Of a DNA stretch of 64,000 nucleotides, positions 34,494 to 42,171 are shown piece by piece; within the stretch, counting starts at the first letter, position 1, and each line of letters starts with the position of its first letter. The notes below the pieces were generated by a model. It searched no databases and was not told the origin of the DNA. It worked only from the letters and a program-made list of their open reading frames with translations. The DNA comes from Treponema sp. GTDB lineage: Bacteria > Spirochaetota > Spirochaetia > Treponematales > Treponemataceae. Where the stretch lies: positions 1 through 64,000 of the forward strand of contig JAFUTH010000014.1 in NCBI GenBank assembly GCA_017484285.1, in the 5' to 3' direction. The translations under genes and the position numbers were made by a program.

Positions 34494-35894
34494 TTATTTC
34501 AGCATACTCGGTGTGGCGAATCGGTAGCCCGCGGCTTTCATTTCGGGGTACATTTCGGCGAGCAAATCGGGCAAAATCTTTACGCTTTTGTCGACATGCC
34601 CGATGACGATTGCCCTGCCGTGACGGTTCGCGTAGGCGAGCGTTTCTCTCATTCGTTCAAGCATTTTCGCGCGGTCGATGTCGTTATCGAGGTACGGACC
34701 CGCCTTTTCAAAGATGTGCATGTCGCGCTCGAGGGCGGCTTGCGGTGCTTTTGTGGCGGCGGTGGTGCGCGAGTCTAAAAAATACACGCCCATTTCCGCG
34801 CAGACATCGAGAACCGTTCCGATTTTAATCACATTTGATGTAATAAGCGAGCCTTCGTGATTGTTCATGCCCTTTACGCCTGGTCCAAGTTCCGCGAGAT
34901 TTTCTTTGACGACGGCGGCAATTTCATAGCTCGACATGTTCTCGGTGATTTTTCCGGGACCTGGGTCGAGTTTGAGATTCATCGATTGCATGGGCTGATG
35001 CAAAATCACTTCTTGCCCGGCGGCACGAATCACATCGGCACATGCACGCGTTTGCGGAAGTTTGGGAAGCACGGCAATCGTAATAGGGAAGGGGAGCGCG
35101 GCGTACTGTTTGGTGTTTTCTGCGCTCCTACCCGCGTCGTCGATGATAATCACAATCGTTGCTCCGTTTGAGGCGGGTGGAATGTCGAATCGGTTTTTCG
35201 GCACTTGCTTTTGAATCTGCTCCGTTTGAGTGGGCGTTTTTGCAGAAGCGACGTGCGCGTTCGTGCGTGATGGTGCGCTCGTTGTTTGTGGCGCAATCGG
35301 TGCGCTCGTCGTTTTTTGTGCGCTTGCAGTCGACGTGCTCGCTTGCGCAGGCTTTGCTTGCGATTGAGCGACTGCCTTTACGGGTGTCTGTGGCTTTGTC
35401 TGAGACGGTTGCGTTTGCTTTGTCTGCGCGACTGTCGTCTGCTTTGCTGTTTTTGCTGGCTCTGCTTTTTTCGGTTCGTTTGCGCTTGGCTTTGCCGTTT
35501 GAGAAGTCGCTTGCTTTACCGGCTGGCTCTGCACGCTCTGAGTGGCGGGGGCTTGCTTTTTTGGCTGCGTTGGTTGTGTCTGAGCGACGGGCGTTTTTTG
35601 CTTTTGGGGCGTTTCTTTTACTGGCTCTGCTTTTTTTTCGGCTTGTGCAATCTGGGCTGTCTGTACCGTTTCTTGCGCCTGAACCTTTTCTTCGATATTC
35701 AAAAAAACACTCAGTGCGAGCGCGAGCACACAGATTCCTGAAATGAGCGCGCAAAAAAGAGCGACTTTATTCTTTGCAAGAACGACTTTTGGCTTTTTTG
35801 CCTTTGGCCGTGCAGTGCGTTTTGTCGCTCGTTTTGCTGTTTGAGACGTTTTTTTTACTGGAGATGATTTTTTTGTCGTCCGAGATTCAGGCAT
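34494..35894 (-). CDS. Divergent polysaccharide deacetylase (YibQ-like) with long low-complexity linker
   Basis: The 466-residue protein has a basic N-terminus and one membrane helix (about 43-65). A roughly 150-residue linker made almost only of Lys, Ala, Gln, Thr, Pro and Ser follows, then a C-terminal domain (about 235-466) of the divergent polysaccharide deacetylase family: IVIIIDDAGRS, LPFPITIAVLP, GQEVILHQPMQSM, GMNNHEGS, FLDSRTTA and IGHVDKS. The linker resembles periplasm-spanning segments of TonB-like proteins. The substrate is unknown, possibly envelope glycans. It lies 41 nt after the sigma factor gene. Confidence 0.85.
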   Translation of the reverse strand: MPESRTTKKSSPVKKTSQTAKRATKRTARPKAKKPKVVLAKNKVALFCALISGICVLALALSVFLNIEEKVQAQETVQTAQIAQAEKKAEPVKETPQKQKTPVAQTQPTQPKKQAPATQSVQSQPVKQATSQTAKPSANEPKKAEPAKTAKQTTVAQTKQTQPSQTKPQTPVKAVAQSQAKPAQASTSTASAQKTTSAPIAPQTTSAPSRTNAHVASAKTPTQTEQIQKQVPKNRFDIPPASNGATIVIIIDDAGRSAENTKQYAALPFPITIAVLPKLPQTRACADVIRAAGQEVILHQPMQSMNLKLDPGPGKITENMSSYEIAAVVKENLAELGPGVKGMNNHEGSLITSNVIKIGTVLDVCAEMGVYFLDSRTTAATKAPQAALERDMHIFEKAGPYLDNDIDRAKMLERMRETLAYANRHGRAIVIGHVDKSVKILPDLLAEMYPEMKAAGYRFATPSMLK

Positions 35895-35935
35895 AGCGTG
35901 GCATTATTGTAGTCATTTTATGCCCGAATGTCGAG

Positions 35936-36760
35936 TTATGCCGTATACAACTCGATTCGTGTCTCGTCCACGGCTTTTTTGATTCGTTTGAGCGCTTTGA
36001 TTTCCGTTTGGCGGATTGTCTCTGCAGAAACACCGAGTGAGAGTCCCAGTTCGCGCAAGGTCGGCGCATGAACTTTGCCTTCGAAATTGTAGCGTCCTGC
36101 GATGACGTAGCGCTCTTTTTCGGGAAGCTGATTCACCAGTTTTTGAATATTTTTGCGCGCGATTTCTGAGAAATAGCGTTTTTCTGGCTCGTAGGTGAAG
36201 TCTGGAATCAAATCGCCGATTGTGCCTGAGCCGTCTTCGTTGCATTCTGCGTCGAGGCTCGTGTATGAATAGAGGTACGTGAGCGCGTCAGAAATCTCTG
36301 TCTCGCTGATACCGAGGTATTTTGAAAGTTCTGCGCTTGACGCTTCCTTTCCTGTGACCTGCGTGTACTCGCTCTGAATGCTTGAAAGGCGGCGGAGCAC
36401 TTCTTCTTTGCGCTGCGGAATGGCAATCATGCCAGTCTTGTTGTGAACAAAACGCAGCATATACTGTAAAATCCACGGATATGCGTATGTTGAAAACCTT
36501 GTGTTGAATGATGATGAGAATTTTTCAGCCGCAGCCATGAGCCCGAGGTTTCCTTCTTGAATTAAATCCATGACAGAGATTTTGTAGGTTCTTCGGAATT
36601 TATTCGCCACACTTACGACAAGGCGAAGATTTGAGTTAACGAGAGTCGTAACCGCATGTTTTTCGCCCGCAGTGATTTTTTCTGCCAGAGCTTTTTCATC
36701 TTCTGACGTCAAAAGGGGGTATCGCTGAATCTGAGATACATACAGTTCGTACATTTTCAT
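35936..36760 (-). CDS. Alternative sigma-70-family sigma factor (regions 2, 3 and 4)
   Basis: The 274-residue protein is a sigma factor without the N-terminal domain of the housekeeping sigma. Region 2 reads NLRLVVSVANKF, DLIQEGNLGLM and FSTYAYPWILQ; region 3 contains EVLRRLSSIQSEY; region 4 ends with the helix-turn-helix LRELGLSLGVSAETIRQTEIKALKRI. Its size is close to Borrelia RpoS. A GGAGG ribosome site lies 7 nt before the ATG, and a sigma-54-type promoter lies upstream. Promoter specificity cannot be read from the sequence. Confidence 0.88.
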   Translation of the reverse strand: MKMYELYVSQIQRYPLLTSEDEKALAEKITAGEKHAVTTLVNSNLRLVVSVANKFRRTYKISVMDLIQEGNLGLMAAAEKFSSSFNTRFSTYAYPWILQYMLRFVHNKTGMIAIPQRKEEVLRRLSSIQSEYTQVTGKEASSAELSKYLGISETEISDALTYLYSYTSLDAECNEDGSGTIGDLIPDFTYEPEKRYFSEIARKNIQKLVNQLPEKERYVIAGRYNFEGKVHAPTLRELGLSLGVSAETIRQTEIKALKRIKKAVDETRIELYTA

Positions 36761-36805
36761 AAAAGTCCTCCAGAAAAGAAAAGTCTTTTCTACGAGAAAT
36801 GTAGG

Positions 36806-36822
36806 AGCAAGAATCGTGCCAA
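36806..36822 (-). promoter_or_regulatory. Sigma-54 (-24/-12) promoter
   Basis: On the minus strand TTGGCACG (-24) and TTGCT (-12) are separated by ATTC. The invariant GG and GC doublets are exactly 10 nt apart. This is a full match to the RpoN consensus YTGGCACG-N4-TTGCW. It would start transcription near 36796, about 36 nt before the sigma factor ATG. No enhancer-binding protein gene is in the window. Confidence 0.85.
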
Positions 36823-36945
36823 GTTTAAAAAATATATATTATTTTAAGAAATAAAGAGCGTATTTTGTTGTATTATAAGAAGATGCTGAAAGGATAGAAT
36901 GTATAACGCAAAAAATGACGATTGCAAGCTGATGTTAAAAAAAAA

Positions 36946-36977
36946 GCACAAATTTTTGGGATTGTATACATTTGTGC
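36946..36977 (+). other. Hairpin in the thrH upstream region
   Basis: GCACAAAT (36946-36953) pairs with ATTTGTGC (36970-36977), followed by ACAG and five T. It lies about 135 nt before thrH and could be a weak attenuator. The rest of the 352-nt gap (36761-37112) is AT-rich and holds the sigma-54 promoter on the other strand. I see no known riboswitch in it. Confidence 0.4.
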
Positions 36978-37112
36978 ACAGTTTTTAAGAATGGTTTAAA
37001 AAATCAGACAAAACTGAGTTCTCTTAGTAAAAAGTCTAACGCGCAATTCCACAATTTCAAGATTTTTGGTAACATTATTCAGAAATTTTATAAAAAAATT
37101 GAGGAAAACAAT

Positions 37113-37721
37113 ATGTACGTTACTTGTTTGGATATGGAAGGCGTTCTCGTGCCCGAAATTTGGATTGCGTTCAGCGAAGAATCTGGAATCCCCGAGTTAA
37201 AGCGCACCACCCGCGACGAACCTGATTACGATAAGCTCATGCAGTGGCGAATCGGCATCTTAAAAGAGCACGGTCTTACTTTAAAAGACATTCAGAACAC
37301 AATCGCGAAGATTGACCCGCTCCCCGGCGCAAAGGAATTCATGGACAAACTCCGCGCCAAGTGCCAGACAATCATTTTGAGCGACACGTTTGAGGAATTC
37401 GCCGCGCCGCTCATGAAAAAAATGGGTATGCCTACCATTTTTTGCAACTCGCTCGAAGTTGATTCAAACGGCTTTATCGTACGCCACAAAATGCGCTGTG
37501 CCCAGTCAAAGCTCACCACCGTAAAAGCCTTGCAGTCAATCGGCTTCGATACAATCGCAAGCGGCGACAGCTACAATGACCTCGGCATGATTCAGGCGAG
37601 CAAAGCGGGCTTCCTTTTCCGCACAACTGACAAAATCAAGGCGGATTTCCCAAATATCCCCGCGTTCACAGAGTTCGACGAACTGTACGAGGCAATCTGT
37701 AAAGTGATTGAGGAAAAATAA
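37113..37721 (+). CDS. thrH: Bifunctional phosphoserine phosphatase/homoserine phosphotransferase (ThrH)
   Basis: The 202-residue HAD protein matches ThrH throughout: CLDMEGVLVPEIWIAF (motif I), RDEPDYDKLM, IILSDTFEEF (motif II), and ASGDSYNDLGMI (motif IV). ThrH can dephosphorylate phosphoserine and pass the phosphate to homoserine, linking serine and threonine synthesis. The open frame runs back to 36972, but ATG at 37113 gives the family's exact N-terminus and has GAGG 8 nt upstream. Confidence 0.93.
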   Translation: MYVTCLDMEGVLVPEIWIAFSEESGIPELKRTTRDEPDYDKLMQWRIGILKEHGLTLKDIQNTIAKIDPLPGAKEFMDKLRAKCQTIILSDTFEEFAAPLMKKMGMPTIFCNSLEVDSNGFIVRHKMRCAQSKLTTVKALQSIGFDTIASGDSYNDLGMIQASKAGFLFRTTDKIKADFPNIPAFTEFDELYEAICKVIEEK

Positions 37722-37724
37722 ATC

Positions 37725-38558
37725 TTATGACTGAAGAAGCACGATTTCTTCTTCGGTCAACTCTCGGTAGCCGCCGAGCGGAATCGTTGGGTCGAGTTCC
37801 AACTCACCCATCTTCACGCGCTTCAAGTAGATGACTTCATTCCCCAGTTGCGCAAACATCCGCTTTACTTGGTGGAATTTTCCTTCGTAAATCGTGAGAA
37901 GACAGTCGATTTTTGGGGATTTTAAGGGGCTTTGCCCCTTAGGAGATGGGGGTGTGGGTGAAAGCGCAGCTTGAACCCCAGGGGGAAGGCTTTCCCCCTC
38001 ACTCCTAACTTCAAATTTTATCTCGCTTGGCTGCGCGTCAAATCCCGCTTCGTTTCCTTCGGGGGCGATATAAAAGCCGTTCGTGAATTTTTCGGTGTAT
38101 TTTTGCTTTTCTTCTTCGGTGAGCGAATCGCGCAATCCAACGGCGTATGTTTTGGGCGCGTGCGTTTTGGGCGAAAGAAGGCGGTGCGTGAGTTTTCCGT
38201 CGGTGGTGAGAATTAAAAGCCCTTCCGTGTCGATGTCGAGCCTGCCCATGCAGTGAAGCTCGCCGCCTAAGAATTTGTGGCGGAGCGAATCGTCGAGCAA
38301 ATCAAACACGGTGCGGTGCTCGCCGTCCTTGTTCGCGCACACGACATCGGCGCACTTGTTCATCATAATGTAGACATCGTGCTGCAAGCGGATTTTTTCG
38401 CCCGAGACAATCACTTCGTCCTGTGAGATGTCGAGCTGAAAGCCCGGGGCGTAGATGAATTTTCCGTTTACGCTCACCTGCTCGTCACGGAGCAGTTTTT
38501 TTACATCTTTCCGTGAGCCAAAGCCGTGGTGCGCAAGAATTTTGTCGATTCGTTCCAT
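37725..38558 (-). CDS. rsuA: 16S rRNA pseudouridine synthase (RsuA/RluF type) with an in-frame insert
   Basis: The 277-residue enzyme has an N-terminal S4 RNA-binding domain and a pseudouridine synthase domain with the catalytic motif GRLDIDTEGLL. It ends with GKFHQVKRMF. A proline/serine-rich stretch of about 30 residues (around LPPGVQAALSPTPPSPKG) interrupts the catalytic domain, where homologues run directly from a beta strand to CLLTIYEGKFHQ. This insert is encoded by a palindromic element at 37924-38008. The start codon overlaps the gltA stop (TAATG). Confidence 0.87.
   Translation of the reverse strand: MERIDKILAHHGFGSRKDVKKLLRDEQVSVNGKFIYAPGFQLDISQDEVIVSGEKIRLQHDVYIMMNKCADVVCANKDGEHRTVFDLLDDSLRHKFLGGELHCMGRLDIDTEGLLILTTDGKLTHRLLSPKTHAPKTYAVGLRDSLTEEEKQKYTEKFTNGFYIAPEGNEAGFDAQPSEIKFEVRSEGESLPPGVQAALSPTPPSPKGQSPLKSPKIDCLLTIYEGKFHQVKRMFAQLGNEVIYLKRVKMGELELDPTIPLGGYRELTEEEIVLLQS
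37924..38008. repeat. Palindromic element inserted in frame within rsuA
   Basis: The segment contains AAGGGGC-TTT-GCCCCTT (37924-37940), GGGGGAA/TTCCCCC (37981-37998), and outer inverted ends TTAGGAG (37939-37945) and CTCCTAA (38002-38008). The G/C-tract composition differs sharply from the surrounding gene. It keeps the frame open and adds a Pro-rich loop to the protein. Confidence 0.75.
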
Positions 38559-39910
38559 TATCGTTTTTCAATCGGAATGTACTCGCGCTCGGCGAAGATA
38601 TTCTTGTATGCGGGGCGGTAAATCTTTCCGCCTGCGACGATTTCCTCGATTCGGTGGGCGCTCCAGCCTGCGATTCGGGAGATTGCGAAAATCGGCGTGA
38701 ACAGCTCGCGCGGAATGTTCAGCATTGAATACACGAAGCCTGAGTAAAGGTCAACATTCGCGCAGATTTTTTTGCCGTCGCCGTGCTTTTCGTAGAGAAT
38801 GTCGGGGCTGAATTTTTCGACCATTTTGTAGAGATTGTATTCTTCTTCAAGCCCCTTTTCGCGGGCGAGTTTTGCCGCCTTGTCGCGCAAAAGCGTTGCT
38901 CGCGGGTCGTTGATTGTGTAGACCGCATGCCCCATGCCGTAAATAAGACCTGTGTGGTTGAACGCCTCTTTGTTCGCGATTTTTTCAAGGTAGGCTTTCA
39001 CTTCGTTTTCGTTTGACCAGTCTTTTACATTCTCTTTGATGTCGTCCATCATCTCGGCGACCTGAATGTTCGCACCGCCGTGCCTTCGCCCTTTGAGCGA
39101 GCCGACCGCCGCGCCGATTGCAGAATAAGTGTCCGTGTCAGCGGAAGAAACGACATGCACCGTAAGAGAAGAATTGTTTCCGCCGCCGTGCTCCGCGTGA
39201 AGAATCAACGCCAAGTCGAGCAATTTTGCCTCGTCGTCGGTGAATGCCTTGTTGTTTCGGATTAAGCGCAAGAAATTCTCCGCCGTAGAAAGCTCTGGAA
39301 GCGGATTGTGAATGTACATCGATTTTCCGTCGTAGTAGCGGCGTTTTGCCTGATAGCCATAGGCGGCGAGCGTAGAGAATCGCGCGACAAGCTCAATGCA
39401 CTGGCGCAAGACATTTGAGAGCGAGCGGTCTTCGGGATTCGGATCGTAAGAATATGAAGCCAAAACACCGCGCGCGAGTTTGTTCATAATGTCTGCGGAA
39501 GGAGCTTTCATAATCATGTCTTCGGTGAAGTTGTCGGGAAGCTGGCGCAATGAACCGAGATATGCCTTAAAATGGTCAAGCTCAGCCTGCGTGGGAAGCT
39601 CGCCGAACAAAAGAAGATAGACGCACTGCTCGTAGCCGAACTGGTTGTGCGCTTCGGCATCTTTTACAAGCGACTCGATATTGTAGCCACGGTAGACCAA
39701 ACGGCCTGGAATCGCGATTTTTTTGCCGTCCTGCACTTCGTAGCCCACAACATCGCCAATGCTCGTCAATCCGACAAGAACGCCCGTGCCGTTTGCGTTT
39801 CGGAGTCCGCGTTTGACATCGTATTTGTCGTAGAGGCTTTTGTCGATAGGGTCGTTGCGTTCTGCGAGAACAGACAATCTGCCGATAAACAAACTTTCAC
39901 TTTCTGTCAT
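38558..39910 (-). CDS. gltA: Citrate synthase
   Basis: This enzyme condenses acetyl-CoA and oxaloacetate. The 450-residue protein has the active-site stretches HAEHGGGNNSS, LKGRRHGGAN and YGMGHAVYTINDPRA, the last ending in the conserved Asp region. In an anaerobe without a visible TCA cycle it likely supplies 2-oxoglutarate for glutamate. I chose ATG at 39910, which has AGAGG upstream; the frame extends 11 codons further. Its leader contains three hairpins and an ARG-box-like palindrome. Confidence 0.93.
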   Translation of the reverse strand: MTESESLFIGRLSVLAERNDPIDKSLYDKYDVKRGLRNANGTGVLVGLTSIGDVVGYEVQDGKKIAIPGRLVYRGYNIESLVKDAEAHNQFGYEQCVYLLLFGELPTQAELDHFKAYLGSLRQLPDNFTEDMIMKAPSADIMNKLARGVLASYSYDPNPEDRSLSNVLRQCIELVARFSTLAAYGYQAKRRYYDGKSMYIHNPLPELSTAENFLRLIRNNKAFTDDEAKLLDLALILHAEHGGGNNSSLTVHVVSSADTDTYSAIGAAVGSLKGRRHGGANIQVAEMMDDIKENVKDWSNENEVKAYLEKIANKEAFNHTGLIYGMGHAVYTINDPRATLLRDKAAKLAREKGLEEEYNLYKMVEKFSPDILYEKHGDGKKICANVDLYSGFVYSMLNIPRELFTPIFAISRIAGWSAHRIEEIVAGGKIYRPAYKNIFAEREYIPIEKR

Positions 39911-39940
39911 ACTGTACCTCTTAAACCTCCGCGGTAGCGG

Positions 39941-40026
39941 CATTGCATGGATGCAATGAATAAGCGAGTTTTTGATTCAAGCAAAAACTCGGCCAACAAA
40001 AAAATACAGGATGTATTTTTTTGTTG
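39941..40026. repeat. Three consecutive perfect hairpins in the gltA leader
   Basis: CATTGCAT/ATGCAATG (39941-39958), CGAGTTTTTG/CAAAAACTCG (39965-39991) and a 15-bp stem CAACAAAAAAATACA/TGTATTTTTTTGTTG (39994-40026) follow each other within 86 nt. All lie between the gltA promoter and its start codon. Confidence 0.75.
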
Positions 40027-40038
40027 CAACTCCTCTTT

Positions 40039-40052
40039 TGCATATTTATGCA
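40039..40052. promoter_or_regulatory. ARG-box-like palindrome in the gltA leader
   Basis: TGCATATTTATGCA is a perfect 14-bp palindrome similar to the ArgR/AhrC operator and nearly identical to the sites before argG (53603 and 53635). It lies about 17-30 nt downstream of the predicted gltA transcription start. On the minus strand a TTGCAA-N17-TATAAT promoter lies at 40076-40104. Confidence 0.55.
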
Positions 40053-40095
40053 CTTTTTATGAAAATACGGACATAATTATACAAATTTCTGTATA

Positions 40096-40956
40096 TCATT
40101 GCAATCGTCTGAGCTGAGATTCTGCCTCATTCTCAACCTCGTCGTCTAAGAGTGAGAAAAAATCCAATCCCGTGCGTGCTTCAACCTCGTCCACCGTGGT
40201 TTCGTAATCATCGAGTGTGCCTTCGCATTTTTCATTCGGGAAGATGAATGCAAGGGCAAGCACGCTTTCGGCATCTTCTGGCGTGGCTTTGTCGGCTTCG
40301 TCAGCATAGAGCGGGGCAAGAAGCACTTTGTAGTAAAATTCGGGAACGACAACCGCATTTTCGCCAATCGTCTTGTATTCACTTGCGCTTTTTTCGAGAA
40401 TCGGGCCTGAAACCACATACACGCGCCCGAAAATTCCTGCCCATTCACGCACCTGCGCTTCCAAGTCTTTCCAGATTCCGCGGTTGAAACTTCCCGCCTG
40501 CGGGCTCATGTTGCTCATGTAAAAAGTTTTGCTCATCGCTTCTTCGTCAAATGCAAAATCCGCCGCCGGCGAAAGATGTCCGCGGTCATAGCCGGATTTT
40601 TTGTAGTCAGCAAGGCTTGCTGAGCCTGTCGAAATATTCGGGTCGGGGCGAAAATCATTCGAGCGACTTGCGTTTTTGACGAGTTCTTCTTCGGTGAGAC
40701 AATACGCGCTCCATTCTGCCTGTTCGTAGCTTTCTCGGTAACAAATCGAATAGTGCGTAAAATTTCTGATTTCGTGGTCGCTTCCGTGGTGAGTGGCGGC
40801 ACAAATCGGGTTTTCAAGCCCTGCGGGAAGCGCGACGAGCTTATCATTTGTTCTATATGAGTACACCGCAAGTGCGACAATCACGATGAGCGCGATGAGA
40901 AAAAATCCCCATGAGTAAGAGCGTTTTGATTTGTGCGATTTTCGCCTTTTTGCCAT
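40096..40956 (-). CDS. DNA/RNA non-specific endonuclease, membrane-anchored
   Basis: The 286-residue protein has a basic N-terminus and one membrane helix (about 16-36), which places the nuclease domain outside the cytoplasm. The His-Me finger motif is YDRGHLSPAADF, with the metal-binding Asn in MSNMSPQAGSFNRGIW. It may serve nucleic acid scavenging. The frame is open back to 41046, but ATG at 40956 starts directly before the basic N-terminus. TATACT ends 6 nt before this ATG, so the mRNA is probably leaderless. Confidence 0.87.
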   Translation of the reverse strand: MAKRRKSHKSKRSYSWGFFLIALIVIVALAVYSYRTNDKLVALPAGLENPICAATHHGSDHEIRNFTHYSICYRESYEQAEWSAYCLTEEELVKNASRSNDFRPDPNISTGSASLADYKKSGYDRGHLSPAADFAFDEEAMSKTFYMSNMSPQAGSFNRGIWKDLEAQVREWAGIFGRVYVVSGPILEKSASEYKTIGENAVVVPEFYYKVLLAPLYADEADKATPEDAESVLALAFIFPNEKCEGTLDDYETTVDEVEARTGLDFFSLLDDEVENEAESQLRRLQ

Positions 40957-40980
40957 TGTGCTAGTATATACGAAGAAGGA

Positions 40981-41012
40981 ATCTCTGAAAATCTGCATAA
41001 ATCTGTGGATAA
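40981..41012. repeat. ATCTGTG repeat (copy 3, short)
   Basis: Three degenerate units, ending AAATCTGTGGATAAAAT, lie between the endonuclease gene and asnA. They match the right arm of the longer palindromes. Confidence 0.55.
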
Positions 41013-41062
41013 AATCGCGCGTTTTTACTAAAATAACTCGATTCAAAAATAAGAGGCACTGA

Positions 41063-42100
41063 ATGGCAACCGTAAAAATTCCAGAGAACTACAAATCGCT
41101 GCTCGGCGAAAAAGAGACTGAGCACGCAATCGTGATGATTAAAGATTTCTTCCAGACCCAACTTTCTACCGCGCTCAATCTTACGCGAGTCACTGCGCCG
41201 CTGTTCGTGCAGAGCGGAAAGGGCTTGAACGACGATTTGAACGGCGTTGAGCGGGCGGTTACATTTCCCGTCAAGGACATGGGCGACGCTCAGATGGAAA
41301 TCGTGCATTCGCTCGCAAAATGGAAGCGCGTCAAGGTAAGCGAAATGAAGCTCGCGCCTGGCTTTGGAATTTACACCGACATGAACGCGATTCGCGCCGA
41401 CGAAGACTTGGACAATATTCACTCGCTCTATGTAGACCAGTGGGACTGGTGCGAGTGCATCAATAAATCCGACCGCACTATCGAATATCTCAAATCTGCC
41501 GTAAAAAAAATCTACGCGTGCCTAAAGCGCACTGAATTCTACATTTACGACCGCTACGAGAACATCACGCCGATTCTGCCCGAAGCCGTGCAGTTTGTGT
41601 TTGCCGACGACTTGCAGAAACGCTTCCCCAACCTCACGCCAAAAGAGCGCGAAAACAAAATCTGCGAAGAGTACGGGGCAGTGTTCTTGATTGGCATTGG
41701 CGGAAAGCTCCCCGACGGCACGATTCACGACGGACGCGCCCCCGACTACGACGACTGGATTTCTGAAAGCGTTGACGGTCACAAGGGCTTGAACGGCGAC
41801 CTTCTCGTGTGGAACCCAGTTTTAAAGCAGTCATTCGAGCTTTCTTCAATGGGAATCCGCGTTTCCCCCGAATCACTCAAATTGCAGCTTGAAGAGCGCG
41901 GCTGCCCAGAACGAGCAAGCCTTGAATTCCACAAAAAACTTTTGAACGGCGAGCTTTCCTTCACAATGGGCGGCGGTATCGGTCAGAGCCGCTTGTGCAT
42001 GTTCTTCTTGCGCAAAGCCCACATCGGCGAGATTCAGGTCTCAATGTGGCCCGAAGAAATGCGCGCCGAGTGCGAAAAGAGCGGAATTCATTTATTATAG
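41063..42100 (+). CDS. asnA: Aspartate--ammonia ligase
   Basis: AsnA makes asparagine from aspartate, ammonia and ATP. The 345-residue protein is class II aaRS-like. It has LTRVTAPLFVQSGKGLNDDLNG, VHSLAKWKRVKV, LYVDQWDWC, and the ending GGGIGQSRLCMFFL. AGAGG lies 6-7 nt before the ATG. It is followed by the second GTTAGCAGT palindrome and an unknown gene. Confidence 0.95.
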   Translation: MATVKIPENYKSLLGEKETEHAIVMIKDFFQTQLSTALNLTRVTAPLFVQSGKGLNDDLNGVERAVTFPVKDMGDAQMEIVHSLAKWKRVKVSEMKLAPGFGIYTDMNAIRADEDLDNIHSLYVDQWDWCECINKSDRTIEYLKSAVKKIYACLKRTEFYIYDRYENITPILPEAVQFVFADDLQKRFPNLTPKERENKICEEYGAVFLIGIGGKLPDGTIHDGRAPDYDDWISESVDGHKGLNGDLLVWNPVLKQSFELSSMGIRVSPESLKLQLEERGCPERASLEFHKKLLNGELSFTMGGGIGQSRLCMFFLRKAHIGEIQVSMWPEEMRAECEKSGIHLL

Positions 42101-42112
42101 TGAGCAATGTGT

Positions 42113-42165
42113 AGTTAGCAGTGAGAAGTTAAAAACTGTTCACTGCACACCGCTCACTGCTAACT
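42113..42165. repeat. Palindromic intergenic repeat, GTTAGCAGT family (copy 2)
   Basis: AGTTAGCAGTGAG (42113-42125) and CTCACTGCTAACT (42153-42165) are perfect 13-bp inverted arms around a 27-nt loop with further ACTG/CAGT pairing. It fills the gap between asnA and the next gene, as copy 1 does at 4751. Confidence 0.8.
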
Positions 42166-42171
42166 TTTCTT

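Noticed and set aside
35159..35746. A 195-codon hydrophobic frame opposite the deacetylase gene
   Set aside because: It is the antisense shadow of the low-complexity Lys/Ala/Gln/Thr/Pro linker; leucine/alanine/serine richness is an artefact of that composition.
36841..37112. Threonine/serine riboswitch or leader peptide before thrH
   Set aside because: The region is AT-rich with one weak hairpin. I saw no Thr- or Ser-rich peptide frame or known aptamer motif.
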